A stretch of 64,000 nt of DNA from G965216255 sp965216255 (lineage in GTDB: Bacteria > Bacteroidota > Rhodothermia > Rhodothermales > Bin80): assembly GCA_965216255.1 (NCBI GenBank), contig OZ244148.1:4092001-4156000 (forward strand), written 5' to 3'. The position numbers were made by a program, and so were the translations under genes. Positions 1 through 8,348 of this stretch are shown here, piece after piece (within the stretch, counting starts at the first letter, position 1; each line of letters begins with the position of its first letter). The notes beneath the pieces were generated by a model. That model was not told the origin of the DNA, did no database searches, and worked only from the letters and a program-made list of their open reading frames with translations.

Positions 1-516
1 TGCGGAGCACTGCTGAGCGCCCTTGGGTACGGTCTCATGGGCACGACCGCGGTAATTCACGGCGCCTCGGCCTCCGTGCTGGGTGTCGTTACGATGGTTG
101 CCGTGATGTATCCCTGGCGCCGCATTGGCCTCCTGTTCTTTGGCCCCGTGCGGCTGTTGCACTTGGTGCTGATATTCCTCGCCCTGGACGTGCTATTGGG
201 CTTTGGTGGCGATACCGCTGTGCTCGCACACTTGGGAGGCGCGGCCACCGGATTCGCGCTCGTGCGCATTGAAAGCAGGGGGATGGATCTCTATTCCTGG
301 ACGGGCGTGCTGCTACGCGGGCCTGCCCGAGGCACGCCCTCATCCGAAGGCCGTGGCATTCTGGGACGCCTGGAGAGGCGGCTCGCCGGCCGGGGCCGGG
401 CGCCCGAGAGGGAGCGGCCCAGTGTGGACGGCATACTGGACAAGATCAGCGAACAGGGCATGGACTCCCTTACGGAGGAGGAGCTTGCCATACTGGACCA
501 GGCGGGCCGCAGGTAA
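1..516 (+). CDS. Rhomboid-family intramembrane serine protease, C-terminal part (5' end outside window)
   Basis: The reading frame is already open at base 1, so this is the 3' part of a longer gene. Rhomboids cut substrate proteins inside the membrane with a Ser/His dyad. The serine motif GASAS is visible (Ser codon at 67-69; the usual motif is GxSG, so the last Gly is Ala here). The His of the last core helix sits in the motif AHLGGAATG (His codon at 229-231). Hydrophobic stretches lie between and around these motifs. The tail is cytoplasmic, basic and Arg-rich, and ends in SLTEEELAILDQAGRR. Short tails of this kind, after a 'dkIse.G.dSLt.eE' segment, are common in Bacteroidota rhomboids. 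ispG follows on the same strand. Family assignment is firm; activity and substrates are unknown. Confidence 0.8.
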   Translation, partial: CGALLSALGYGLMGTTAVIHGASASVLGVVTMVAVMYPWRRIGLLFFGPVRLLHLVLIFLALDVLLGFGGDTAVLAHLGGAATGFALVRIESRGMDLYSWTGVLLRGPARGTPSSEGRGILGRLERRLAGRGRAPERERPSVDGILDKISEQGMDSLTEEELAILDQAGRR

Positions 517-613
517 ATCCGGCCTGCCTAGCTGCCTGCGCCGCGGAATGCCAACCGATTGCCTTCCCGCGTCGTATAAGAAATTCATGCTATTTACTTC
601 ACGGATCGACGGT

Positions 614-1690
614 ATGAAGCGACCCCGCCGCATTTCCAGGCCCGTACAGGTGGGCAATATCCAGATCGGAGGAGGAGCGCCCATCTCCGTGCAGTCCATG
701 ACGGTGTCCAAGACTCATGACGTGCCGACAACGCTCGAGGAAATTCGCGGGCTTGCCGAGGCCGGGGCGGATATCGTTCGGGTGGCCGTGCCCAGGCCCG
801 AAGACGCCGCCGCGCTTCCCGACATAGTCCAGGGCTCGACCGTACCCATTGTGGCTGATATTCATTTCAACCACACGTACGCCCTGAAGGCCATTGAAGC
901 ACGTGTCGCGAAGGTGCGGATCAATCCCGGCAACATCGGCAAGGAAGCCTGGGAGCAGGAGGTTCTGCTGGCGGCAAAGGAAGCGGGCATTCCGATTCGT
1001 ATCGGTGTCAACTCCGGCTCGCTGGAGCGCGACATCCTGGACAAATACGGATATCCCCAGCCGGAGGCGTTACTGGCAAGCGCCATGCGTCACGTGGAGA
1101 TTTGCAGCAGGTACGGATTGGAGGATATCGTCATATCCGTCAAGCATTCGGATGTCTTCTTCATGATCCAGGCGTATCGGCTCTTGGCCGAGCGCACGGA
1201 CTTCCCGCTGCACCTGGGGGTTACCGAGTCCGGGTCCGCTACCACCGGGACCATCAAGAGCTCCATCGGTATTGGCGCCCTACTGGCCGACGGCATCGGA
1301 GACACCATCCGGGTGTCGTTATCGACCGCTTCGGTGAAGGAAGTCGAGGTGGGACATGCCATATTGAAGTCGCTGCGCCTTGGGCGCCCAGGCGTCAACA
1401 TTATCGCCTGCCCAACGTGCGGCCGGCTCACGGGAGACCTGTTCTCGATTGTCGAGGAAGTGGAAGCGGCCGTGAATGCACGCAAGTTTGACAAGGACCT
1501 GACCGTTGCCCTGATGGGATGCGCTGTCAATGGGCCCGGTGAGGCGCAGGGTGCGGATCTTGGCATTTCCCTGGGTCGCGGGCGGGCCCACATCTTCAAG
1601 CGTGGCAAGATCGTTGGGACGACGCCGGAGGCCGATATCGTGGCTACGGTCCTTCATGCCATAGAGACATGGGACGAAGCGGAAGCGTAG
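614..1690 (+). CDS. ispG: 4-hydroxy-3-methylbut-2-en-1-yl diphosphate synthase (IspG/GcpE)
   Basis: IspG carries out the penultimate step of the MEP isoprenoid pathway, converting MEcPP to HMBPP with a [4Fe-4S] cluster. The N-terminal TIM barrel begins VQVGNIQIGGGAPISVQSMT. The cluster cysteines are visible in ACPTCGR and MGCAVNGPGEA near the C-terminus. The ATG at 614 gives 358 aa, close to the compact bacterial form of about 370 aa, and there is no large central insertion as in plants. The frame extends upstream, but that stretch overlaps the rhomboid gene and does not resemble IspG. An alternative ATG at 587 would add nine residues. Neither start has a strong ribosome-binding site. Confidence 0.95.
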   Translation: MKRPRRISRPVQVGNIQIGGGAPISVQSMTVSKTHDVPTTLEEIRGLAEAGADIVRVAVPRPEDAAALPDIVQGSTVPIVADIHFNHTYALKAIEARVAKVRINPGNIGKEAWEQEVLLAAKEAGIPIRIGVNSGSLERDILDKYGYPQPEALLASAMRHVEICSRYGLEDIVISVKHSDVFFMIQAYRLLAERTDFPLHLGVTESGSATTGTIKSSIGIGALLADGIGDTIRVSLSTASVKEVEVGHAILKSLRLGRPGVNIIACPTCGRLTGDLFSIVEEVEAAVNARKFDKDLTVALMGCAVNGPGEAQGADLGISLGRGRAHIFKRGKIVGTTPEADIVATVLHAIETWDEAEA

Positions 1691-1710
1691 CGTTTACCGT
1701 AGGGCTGCAA

Positions 1711-2845
1711 TCATTTCCGCCTTCCAGCGCTGGATTGCGTCGCTGAATTCCTCTGCCAGCGCCGCACTCTGAGGTAGAACCCCTCCCGCCCTTTCACGAC
1801 GTCTTCTGACCGAATCACCGTGATGCGGCCTACATGGGCCTCTCGCCCAGATCGTGCCCTTCCTTCGACAATGGGCCGCATGGAATGGCCGGGCAGGTGT
1901 GCCGGAGCCTCCACGCCGGCATTGTACAGCATGGTGGGCACAAGATTCACGGTGCCTACCAGATCATGCGCGAACGACGGCGGTGCAATCTTTCCCGGCC
2001 AGCGCAGCACGATGGGAGTGCGGACAGCCTGGCCATGGAGCGAATGCTTGCGCTTCGGTCCTCCGTAGGCATAGAGCGTCTCCGTGCCGTTGTATTCATT
2101 GTGGGGCGGCTGCTGCCAGCCGTTGTCGTAGACCATGATGGTCCGGTCCCGTAAGCCTTTCTGGTGCAGGTAGTCCAGGAGATCGCGCACACCGGCGTCG
2201 AATCAGGTGCAGTTGCTCAATACTCCTTGGCGGACTGCGAATGCTGAGTGCCGCCATAATACATCGATGTAATGGAAGGGTGGGTCAAGGGGCGTGTGCG
2301 GCAGCGACGGTGCGTAACACAAAATGAACGAGCTGTCGGCATGGCGGGCAATTTATTCAATTACTGGCTGCATGGTCGCGCGCGCAATGGCAAGGCCTTC
2401 TCCTTCCACCACATTCATCCCCGGAAGCCAGCATGGCCAGCCGCTTCAAGCAGCCTCGGGAGCGTTTGGAAGTATTGGATGGCATGGTCCCGGAAGAGGG
2501 CGCCTCGACGTGCCCGCTCTGGTCCGAGGGCTCGCGCGTATGTGCTGTCCGTCAGCGTTAAAAGTGCGTGAAAGGAATCTCTCAGCGCTTCGTGCTGCAG
2601 CGGGTCCAGGCCCGTGGCCAGGGTCTGCAGAGATGGACGGCATTGGTAACCCGTTGCGTGGTCCAGATCGTAGACCGTGCCATCGCGGGCTAACAGATCA
2701 AGACGGGGCGCAAGAATGTGCTTACTGCCCGTGAAGCCCAAAAAAGGATAGCCTCGGCTATGATCAGGATGCACTTGGGCGGCGCCTCTGAGGCGGCCCA
2801 ACCAATGAAAAGGAGTGGCAGAAGGCAAGGAGCTGGGTGTGACAT
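1711..2845 (-). pseudogene. Decayed family S1 sulfatase
   Basis: Pieces of one arylsulfatase-type protein are scattered over three frames. A signal-peptide start (ATG at 2845, MSHPAPCLLPLLFIGWAAS) runs into PPKCILII. A frameshift near 2753 then leads to GYPFLGFTGSKHILAPRLD and the formylglycine-site region CRPSLQTLATG (Cys codon 2640-2642). The consensus is CxPSR...LTG, so the Arg is already Leu. A poorly matching middle follows around 2270-2415. An in-frame TGA at 2203-2205 precedes LLDYLHQKGLRDRTIMVYDN, which matches the typical S1 pattern before 'DNGW', and RTPIVLRWPGKI. With two or more frameshifts, a nonsense codon and lost catalytic consensus, it cannot be functional. It was probably part of a sulfated-polysaccharide locus together with the decayed genes at 4501-6388. 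Confidence 0.8.
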
Positions 2846-2926
2846 AGCGGGATCTCGTAATGGCGGATGGAATATTTTGACTCCTTCAAGCGTACCCTTG
2901 TGTTGGACCAACATGGCACGCTCGTC

Positions 2927-4504
2927 ATGATCCGAATACGGTCGCATGTCGCATTGTCTGTGCTCGGTGGGCTGCTTGTGCTGGGCGTTGGAGTGTTCTT
3001 ACTGTTGCTGCGAGAACCGGTCGTAGTCCGCGCCGACGCGGAGGTTGTTACCGTCGGGGCCTTCGCCGAGCACTACGGCGCGTACCTCCGGCGGACGGGT
3101 GTTCTGGATACGCCGGCGCTCCGAAGCCAGTGCGCAAGGGAAATGATCGTATCGCGGCTCCTGATTCGCAAGGCCCGCGATGCCGGGGTCACGGAAGGGG
3201 ACAGCTACCGTGCACGCGAGCGAAAGCTGGGCCGAAGACTCCTTGTAGACGCCTACCTTCACGCGGTCGTGTGGGATACACTTGCCGTGGCGGATGCCGA
3301 GGTCCGGGACATGTTTGTGCGGTCCCGTTCGCAGATAACGGCCCGGCACCTTTACGCCCGAACGCTCGGCGAGGCAGACAGCGTGCATGCCCGCGTGATG
3401 GCAGGTGAGACCTTCGAAGCACTGGCACGCGAGCTCTTTCTGGACCCGAGACTCCGGGATACGGGGGGCTTGCTTGGCACGTTCACCTTTGACGAGATGG
3501 ACGCCGCCCTTGAGGATGCCGCCTTCACGCTGCCTGTTGGCGCCGTCTCGGAGCCCATCCGCACGGCGCAGGGATACTGCATCCTACGCGTCGACGACCG
3601 CTTCACGCACCCCCTCATTACCGAAGCGGAATATGCTGCACGGCGGAGGCACTTTGCGGCGTACACGCTGCGACGCAAGAGAGAGAGAGCAAGGCGGCGG
3701 CTGGTGGTCCAAGTCCTTGAAGAGAACCGGATTGCATTTGATGAAGCAGTCCAAGAGGTGCTGCTTAGCCAGATAAACGGAAGCGCCGTGGAGGAAGCCG
3801 GGGCGCTGCAGGACCTGCTGCAGCGTGTGATGCTGGAGTATGGCTCCAAGGGGGCACGGGTAGTGTGGACGGTAGCGGAATTCCGTGAGCGGGCCCGGTT
3901 CGTAGCCGGTCGGCGCCGCGCCCGTGTACGGACGCGGGCAGATCTGGAAGATTTTGCGCAGGGGCTCGTGGTCAATGAAATTCTCGTGGAGCGGGCGCTG
4001 CGCATGGGGCTTGACCGCAACTCTGCCTACAGCAACGCACTGACGGAAGCGCTGGATGAACATATTCTGGAGGAAATCCGAGAGGAACTGGAGGAGGGAC
4101 CGGCCATAGACGAAGATTCGATACGGGCCTATTTTGACGGCGCTCCCCCCCATGAATTCATGCGTACGGCGGAGGCATACGTGGATGTGAGCAGGGAGCA
4201 GGGTGGGGTGGTCTGGTCCGGCTACGCTTCGCGCCGAGAGCTAGGTTCCTGGTCCGAAGCAGTCTTTTCCGCGGAGGAGGGACAGGTCCTCGGCCCGCTT
4301 GTATCGCCAGGAGGTTCATTCATGCTGCGCGTGGGCGCCACGCGCCCGGCCGGGCCGATGCCCTACGAGGAAGCACGCCCCCGCATAGTAGCCATGCTGC
4401 ACAGGGACCGGACCGAGGCGCGCCGGCGCGAATTGTATGAGGACCTGGTCGCCCGCCATGACGTCAGGGTCGATGCCCGGCGTCTTGCGGAGGTGGTGCC
4501 ATGA
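2927..4504 (+). CDS. Peptidylprolyl isomerase, SurA/PpiC (parvulin) type, membrane-anchored
   Basis: The 525-residue protein has an N-terminal hydrophobic anchor or signal (about residues 7-27), so it acts in the periplasm, probably as a chaperone for outer-membrane proteins. A parvulin rotamase domain lies at about residues 120-225, with ITARHLYARTLGEADSV, a GGLLGTF turn and SEPIRTAQGYCILRV as hallmark strands. The rest is helical and charged. A second weaker parvulin-like segment sits near the C-terminus (VLGPLVSPGGSFMLRVG). The ATG at 2927 directly precedes the signal; the frame is open 60 nt further upstream but without a ribosome-binding site. The 3' end overlaps the start of the broken TonB-receptor gene at 4501, which hints at a former operon for envelope proteins. 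Confidence 0.85.
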   Translation: MIRIRSHVALSVLGGLLVLGVGVFLLLLREPVVVRADAEVVTVGAFAEHYGAYLRRTGVLDTPALRSQCAREMIVSRLLIRKARDAGVTEGDSYRARERKLGRRLLVDAYLHAVVWDTLAVADAEVRDMFVRSRSQITARHLYARTLGEADSVHARVMAGETFEALARELFLDPRLRDTGGLLGTFTFDEMDAALEDAAFTLPVGAVSEPIRTAQGYCILRVDDRFTHPLITEAEYAARRRHFAAYTLRRKRERARRRLVVQVLEENRIAFDEAVQEVLLSQINGSAVEEAGALQDLLQRVMLEYGSKGARVVWTVAEFRERARFVAGRRRARVRTRADLEDFAQGLVVNEILVERALRMGLDRNSAYSNALTEALDEHILEEIREELEEGPAIDEDSIRAYFDGAPPHEFMRTAEAYVDVSREQGGVVWSGYASRRELGSWSEAVFSAEEGQVLGPLVSPGGSFMLRVGATRPAGPMPYEEARPRIVAMLHRDRTEARRRELYEDLVARHDVRVDARRLAEVVP

Positions 4505-4933
4505 TGCGCCGTGGGCTGGGCCTAACCCTCATGTGCCTGGTCGCATAAATGGCCTCTGCACAGACTACCGGCAAGATTGCGGGGACGGCAACGGACGGTG
4601 GTACGGGTGAACCACTGCCTGGGGTACATATCCGTATCGATGGCACGCAGCAGGGCACGGCCACGGATCTGGAAGGCCGTTGTGTAATCATCGGCGTCCG
4701 GCCCGGCACCTACACCCTGGCTGCCTCCTTCATAGATTTTGCCCCGCAGCGCAGTGGGGGCCTGCGCGAACGTGGGGACCTTACGACCACAGTCGATTTT
4801 ATGCAGCGAGAAGAGGCGTTCGAAGGCGAGGAAATCGTTGAGACGACGATAGCCGCCCGCGTACGCAAGGATGTCACCAGAAACGAGGCCCGCGTCACCG
4901 CGGAAACCATAGACCTGTTGCCAGTGCAGGCGG
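4501..4933 (+). pseudogene. TonB-dependent receptor, N-terminal fragment with nonsense codon in its signal peptide
   Basis: The ATG at 4501 starts a signal peptide (MMRRGLGLTLMCLVA) that is cut by an in-frame TAA at 4546-4548. In the same frame, MASAQTTGKIAGTATDGGTG continues as a signal-cleavage region and carboxypeptidase-regulatory-like domain. This resembles the start of the intact receptor at 22024 (NTGKLAGRVIDGSTGESLPG). Homology stops around DLLPVQA at about 4933, where sequence of a transposase joins in frame. Plug and barrel are missing. The start overlaps the end of the PPIase gene by 4 nt. A downstream ATG at 4549 could restart translation but would give a cytoplasmic fragment. This is a clear pseudogene. 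Confidence 0.85.
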
Positions 4934-5443
4934 TGTGTGTTAAGGAAGATGAGCACCCATTCTTACTCCACCACTTGATTCAGTGGGAGGGCACGGCCGC
5001 GGCCCTGTTAACCGAAACGAAGAAGCGCTACGGTGCCTTGGGTTCTAGGTAGTGTGGACCAGGACTTTTACAGCCCAGACAAACTTGCCGCGTTTGAGGC
5101 AGAGCTGGGGCTGGCCGTGATGACCAGGAAGGCAAATGGCACGGAGGCCACGCGTGAGCGGGAAAGGGCCGAAGGCTCCTGGGCAGCGCTTCGGCAGCAT
5201 CCGGCCATAGAGTCAGCGATCAACAGCCTGGAGCACGGCGGTTGGAATCGTGCGCGGGCGCACGGCAAGGAGGGATTTGCGTGCAGCGAGGCGCTGTCGC
5301 TGGTGGCAGCGGATGGGCATCGACTCAGATTGATTCTGCGCCAGCGGGAGATCGGGGCGGCGCAAGCACCAGCGTCTGGCTCCCTCAAGCTGGGACAAGC
5401 AAGCCGCAGAGACTGCCGAGCAAGACGACGCTCACGAGCGTAA
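4934..5443 (+). pseudogene. ISNCY-like transposase, C-terminal remnant
   Basis: The fragment begins VCVKEDEHPFLLHH in the frame of the TonB-receptor remnant, reads to KKRYGALGS, then shifts frame near 5045 into DQDFYSPDKLAAFE and RQHPAIESAINSLEHGG. The pattern 'kRy..l.S.sfDkgFyS...' followed by '..HsaVES.IN.LEH.GLdr' is what I know from C-terminal halves of ISNCY-type DDE transposases; the final catalytic Glu would be the one in AIESAIN. The N-terminal half and the element's ends are not visible. The family label is by memory of the motif and should be confirmed. The remnant sits between a truncated TonB receptor and a truncated amylase, so it marks a deletion or insertion scar. Confidence 0.6.
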
Positions 5444-5482
5444 TCAGAGCGCTATGTCAGCGTTGGCTGCAAGCGTTAGGTA

Positions 5483-6388
5483 GTGGCCTATTCCACGCAC
5501 GTGCATGCACTGCGCAGCTTCAGCCCGCATGCCTACACCGTTGCAGAGAACTGGGACGACGTGGCCGAGTACATCACGAAGGAGGGCTTTTCGGCGACCA
5601 TGAATTATCATGGGGTCGCCTTTGCCGCGAAGGGCTTCCTAACAGATCACACGCTGCCGCGTACGCAGCTCGATGACATGCTCCGCAGGCGGAGGGAGGC
5701 ATTCTCGGATGTGCAGCGGATTGACGTGCAGAACCTCATGGATTCACACGAAACGGACCGCCTGGCCTCCATGATCGAAAATGGTGGCGTGCAAGAATAC
5801 ATTTATCCGGAATGGTTCGACCATGACCGGGGCACGCGCGATACGCCGGCCTACCGCGTGCGGAAACCCAACGGGCGTGAGTGCCGCATTCGGCACTTGG
5901 TTGCACTGTTTCAAATGTTATACGTCAGAGCCCCGATGGTCTATTACGGTACCGAGGCTGGCATGTGGGGCGCCGACGACCCGGATGACAGGATGCCCAT
6001 GTTGTGGCCCGACCTGACGTACGAGGTGCAGGCTGCAGATCCGCTCGGCCGGAGCCGTGAGCCCGACTCCGCAGCCTTCGATAGTACGCTACTTGCCTTC
6101 TACCACGACCTGATTCGGCTGCGGCGGGAGCACGAGGTGCTGCTGCGGGGTACATTCGCGACCGTGCTTGCAGACGATGACCGGTCGATCTATGCCTTTT
6201 GCCGCGCAGATGCACGGGGCGCACTCGTGATTGTGCTTAACCGAAACGAGGCGGAGCGCACGGCACTGGTGCCGGGTGTGCAGGCAGACGGGCTCGTTTT
6301 TGCCTCGGCGCCTGGCAATATTCATCTGGCCCACAGCGACGGCCTGCGTTTGCCTCCGCCCTCCGGATTCCGGGAACAGGCCCGGTGA
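5483..6388 (+). pseudogene. GH13 alpha-amylase/neopullulanase-like enzyme, C-terminal fragment
   Basis: The frame opens with a GTG at 5483, right after a TAG. PHAYTVAENWDDVAEYI contains the general acid Glu region (conserved region III). NLMDSHETDRLASMI is region IV with its DxHxxD-like signature. APMVYYGTEAGMWGADDPDD is the usual GH13 stretch that follows. The C-terminal beta domain (LVIVLNRNEAERTAL) is complete and ends at 6388. The first half of the barrel, including the nucleophile Asp of region II, is absent, so the product cannot be an active glycosidase. Next to a TonB-receptor fragment, the original unit was probably an alpha-glucan uptake and degradation locus lost through the IS event upstream. 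Confidence 0.75.
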
Positions 6389-6416
6389 CGCTGCCGGGTC
6401 CAATCGCCATTTGCGT

Positions 6417-7511
6417 ATGCTGATTCGGTACACAAGGTTTGATGCCATAAGGCACGGGGAGGCGTTGTCCACGTACGACCGGTTGCACAACATTTTCGAG
6501 CAGCTATTGCAGTATACGGCCGGCGATGCTACGGAGGCTCTCCACTGGCTTACCAAGCTCGACGAGCAGTATGGGCTCACCGATGAAGGCATGGGAATCG
6601 GTGACTTCATTGAGGAATTGAAGAAGCGGGGATTCTTGCGAGAGGAGGCAGGGGTTGTCAAGATCACGGTACGGACCGAGCGCGCCATTCGGCAGCGGTC
6701 GCTGGAGGAGGTTTTCCGGCAGCTGCGAAAGAGTGGGCGAGGAGAGCACAAGACGCCGTTTGCAGGAGCTGGAGACGAGCGTCTTCCGGAAACTAGGTCC
6801 TGGCAGTTTGGTGATGATCCGCATCTATTGGATGTCACCGGAACGCTTTCGAATTCGTTTAGACGCGCCGGCATAGATTCGTGGCACCTTGCCGAGGAAG
6901 ACTTTGAGGTGTATGCCACAGATCATCTGACCCATCAGTCGACCGTCCTCATGATTGACCTGTCCCACTCCATGGTGCTCTATGGAGAAGATCGCATTAC
7001 CCCGGCCCGCAAGACGGCCATGGCGCTGGCGGAGCTGATCATGCGGCGCTATGCGCATGACACGCTGGACATCGTGGCCTTTGGCAACGATGCCTGGGAA
7101 GTGTCGATAAAGGACCTTCCGTACCTGACAGTGGGGCCCTACTATACGAATACGCGGGCCGGGCTGGAGCGGGCCCGCGATATTCTGATGCGCCGCAAGA
7201 ATCGCAACAGGCAGATATTCCTCATAACGGACGGCAAGCCGAGCTGTCATTTTGAAGGAGGGCGGCTGTACCGAAACGCATTCGGACTTGACCGCCGCAT
7301 CGTAAACAGGGTGCTGGACGAGGCCGTGCTCTGCCGCCGGGAAGGCATTGCCATCACCACGTTCATGATAGCGAGCGATCCCTATCTGCAGAGTTTCGTT
7401 CGCGAACTCACCCAGGCCAACCGCGGGCGTGCGTATTATTCCAGCCTGGATAACCTTGGCGAGTTCATCTTCGAAGACTTTGTTCGTAACAGGCGCAAAC
7501 ATCTGCGGTAG
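6417..7511 (+). CDS. von Willebrand factor A (vWA) domain protein
   Basis: The 364-residue protein has no signal peptide or membrane segment. The first 150 residues are charged and helical. A vWA domain follows at about residues 170-350, with a complete MIDAS: DLSHS (Asp181, Ser183, Ser185) and a later TDGKPS. The family resembles cytosolic vWA proteins of the CoxE/ChlD/YehP sort, which usually work with a MoxR-type AAA+ ATPase. No such ATPase is seen beside it here. The start at 6417 follows the amylase remnant by 28 nt. The upstream extension in this frame overlaps the amylase and is not conserved-looking. rsmA begins 3 nt after the stop, so the two genes may be co-transcribed. The function is unknown. 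Confidence 0.8.
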   Translation: MLIRYTRFDAIRHGEALSTYDRLHNIFEQLLQYTAGDATEALHWLTKLDEQYGLTDEGMGIGDFIEELKKRGFLREEAGVVKITVRTERAIRQRSLEEVFRQLRKSGRGEHKTPFAGAGDERLPETRSWQFGDDPHLLDVTGTLSNSFRRAGIDSWHLAEEDFEVYATDHLTHQSTVLMIDLSHSMVLYGEDRITPARKTAMALAELIMRRYAHDTLDIVAFGNDAWEVSIKDLPYLTVGPYYTNTRAGLERARDILMRRKNRNRQIFLITDGKPSCHFEGGRLYRNAFGLDRRIVNRVLDEAVLCRREGIAITTFMIASDPYLQSFVRELTQANRGRAYYSSLDNLGEFIFEDFVRNRRKHLR

Positions 7512-7514
7512 GCT

Positions 7515-8306
7515 TTGGCCCTTCCATTCCCGCCGAAGAAACATCTAGGGCAGCACTTTCTGGTGGATCCCAACACGGCCGCGAAGATTGCCCGGGCGCT
7601 TACAGCTCCGGCCGGCGCTGCGGTGGTCGAGATTGGGCCAGGAACCGGGGCGCTGACGGGGCTGCTACTTGGACGCTTTCCGCAGCTCGTGGCGCTCGAA
7701 ATAGACCCGCGTGCCGTGGCGTATCTCAAGGCCGTGCATCCGGACCTGGACGTCCGGCAGGCCGACGCTCTGAAGTTCGACTGGCCCGGGTTGGTCCAGT
7801 CTTCCAGAGGGCCGCTCCACGTCATTGGAAACCTGCCCTACAACATAACGAGCCCCATCCTTTTCCGGCTTTTCCGCCATCGCCATGCCCTGGCGGAAGC
7901 CGTATTCATGATGCAGCGGGAGGTAGCCGAGAGGCTTGTGGCTTTGCCAAAGACCAAGGCGTACGGCATACCCAGCGTTCTGGCGCAGCTGTATGCGCGC
8001 CCCCGGCTGCTGTTTCGTGTCCCGCGCAGCGTATTGCGGCCGAAACCTGCGGTTGAGAGTGCGGTTATCGCTCTGGCCTTTGATCTGGCCAGGGAGCCGG
8101 AGGTCGAACACGGGCTTCTGCGCACCGTAGTACGGGCGGCGTTTGGTCAGCGGCGCAAGGTCTTACGTAACAGCCTCCACGGAATCGTGGCCGAACTGGA
8201 GAAGGAATTACCGGAACAGTGGGCCCGCATGCGGGCGGAGGAGCTGTCACCTGCGTGTTTTGTGGAGCTTGTGCGGTATTTTCAGGGTGCTGCGAGCATA
8301 TCCTAG
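7515..8306 (+). CDS. rsmA: 16S rRNA (adenine(1518)-N6/adenine(1519)-N6)-dimethyltransferase
   Basis: RsmA (KsgA) dimethylates two adjacent adenines in helix 45 of 16S rRNA late in 30S assembly. The start KKHLGQHFLVD is the family N-terminal signature. Motif I for SAM binding is VVEIGPGTGALTGLLL. The catalytic motif IV is NLPYNITSPIL. The C-terminal helical domain contains RRKVLRNSL. The length is 263 aa, normal for the family. The best start is a TTG at 7515, three nucleotides after the vWA stop; no ATG precedes the conserved N-terminus. The close spacing suggests translational coupling to the vWA gene. Confidence 0.95.
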   Translation: MALPFPPKKHLGQHFLVDPNTAAKIARALTAPAGAAVVEIGPGTGALTGLLLGRFPQLVALEIDPRAVAYLKAVHPDLDVRQADALKFDWPGLVQSSRGPLHVIGNLPYNITSPILFRLFRHRHALAEAVFMMQREVAERLVALPKTKAYGIPSVLAQLYARPRLLFRVPRSVLRPKPAVESAVIALAFDLAREPEVEHGLLRTVVRAAFGQRRKVLRNSLHGIVAELEKELPEQWARMRAEELSPACFVELVRYFQGAASIS

Positions 8307-8348
8307 CGCAGGATGGTTCCGTCTCGCGCTTCGGGTCAGGCGTCCACT

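Noticed and set aside
203..613. N-terminal extension of the IspG frame up to 203
   Set aside because: The extension overlaps the rhomboid gene in another frame and has no IspG similarity.
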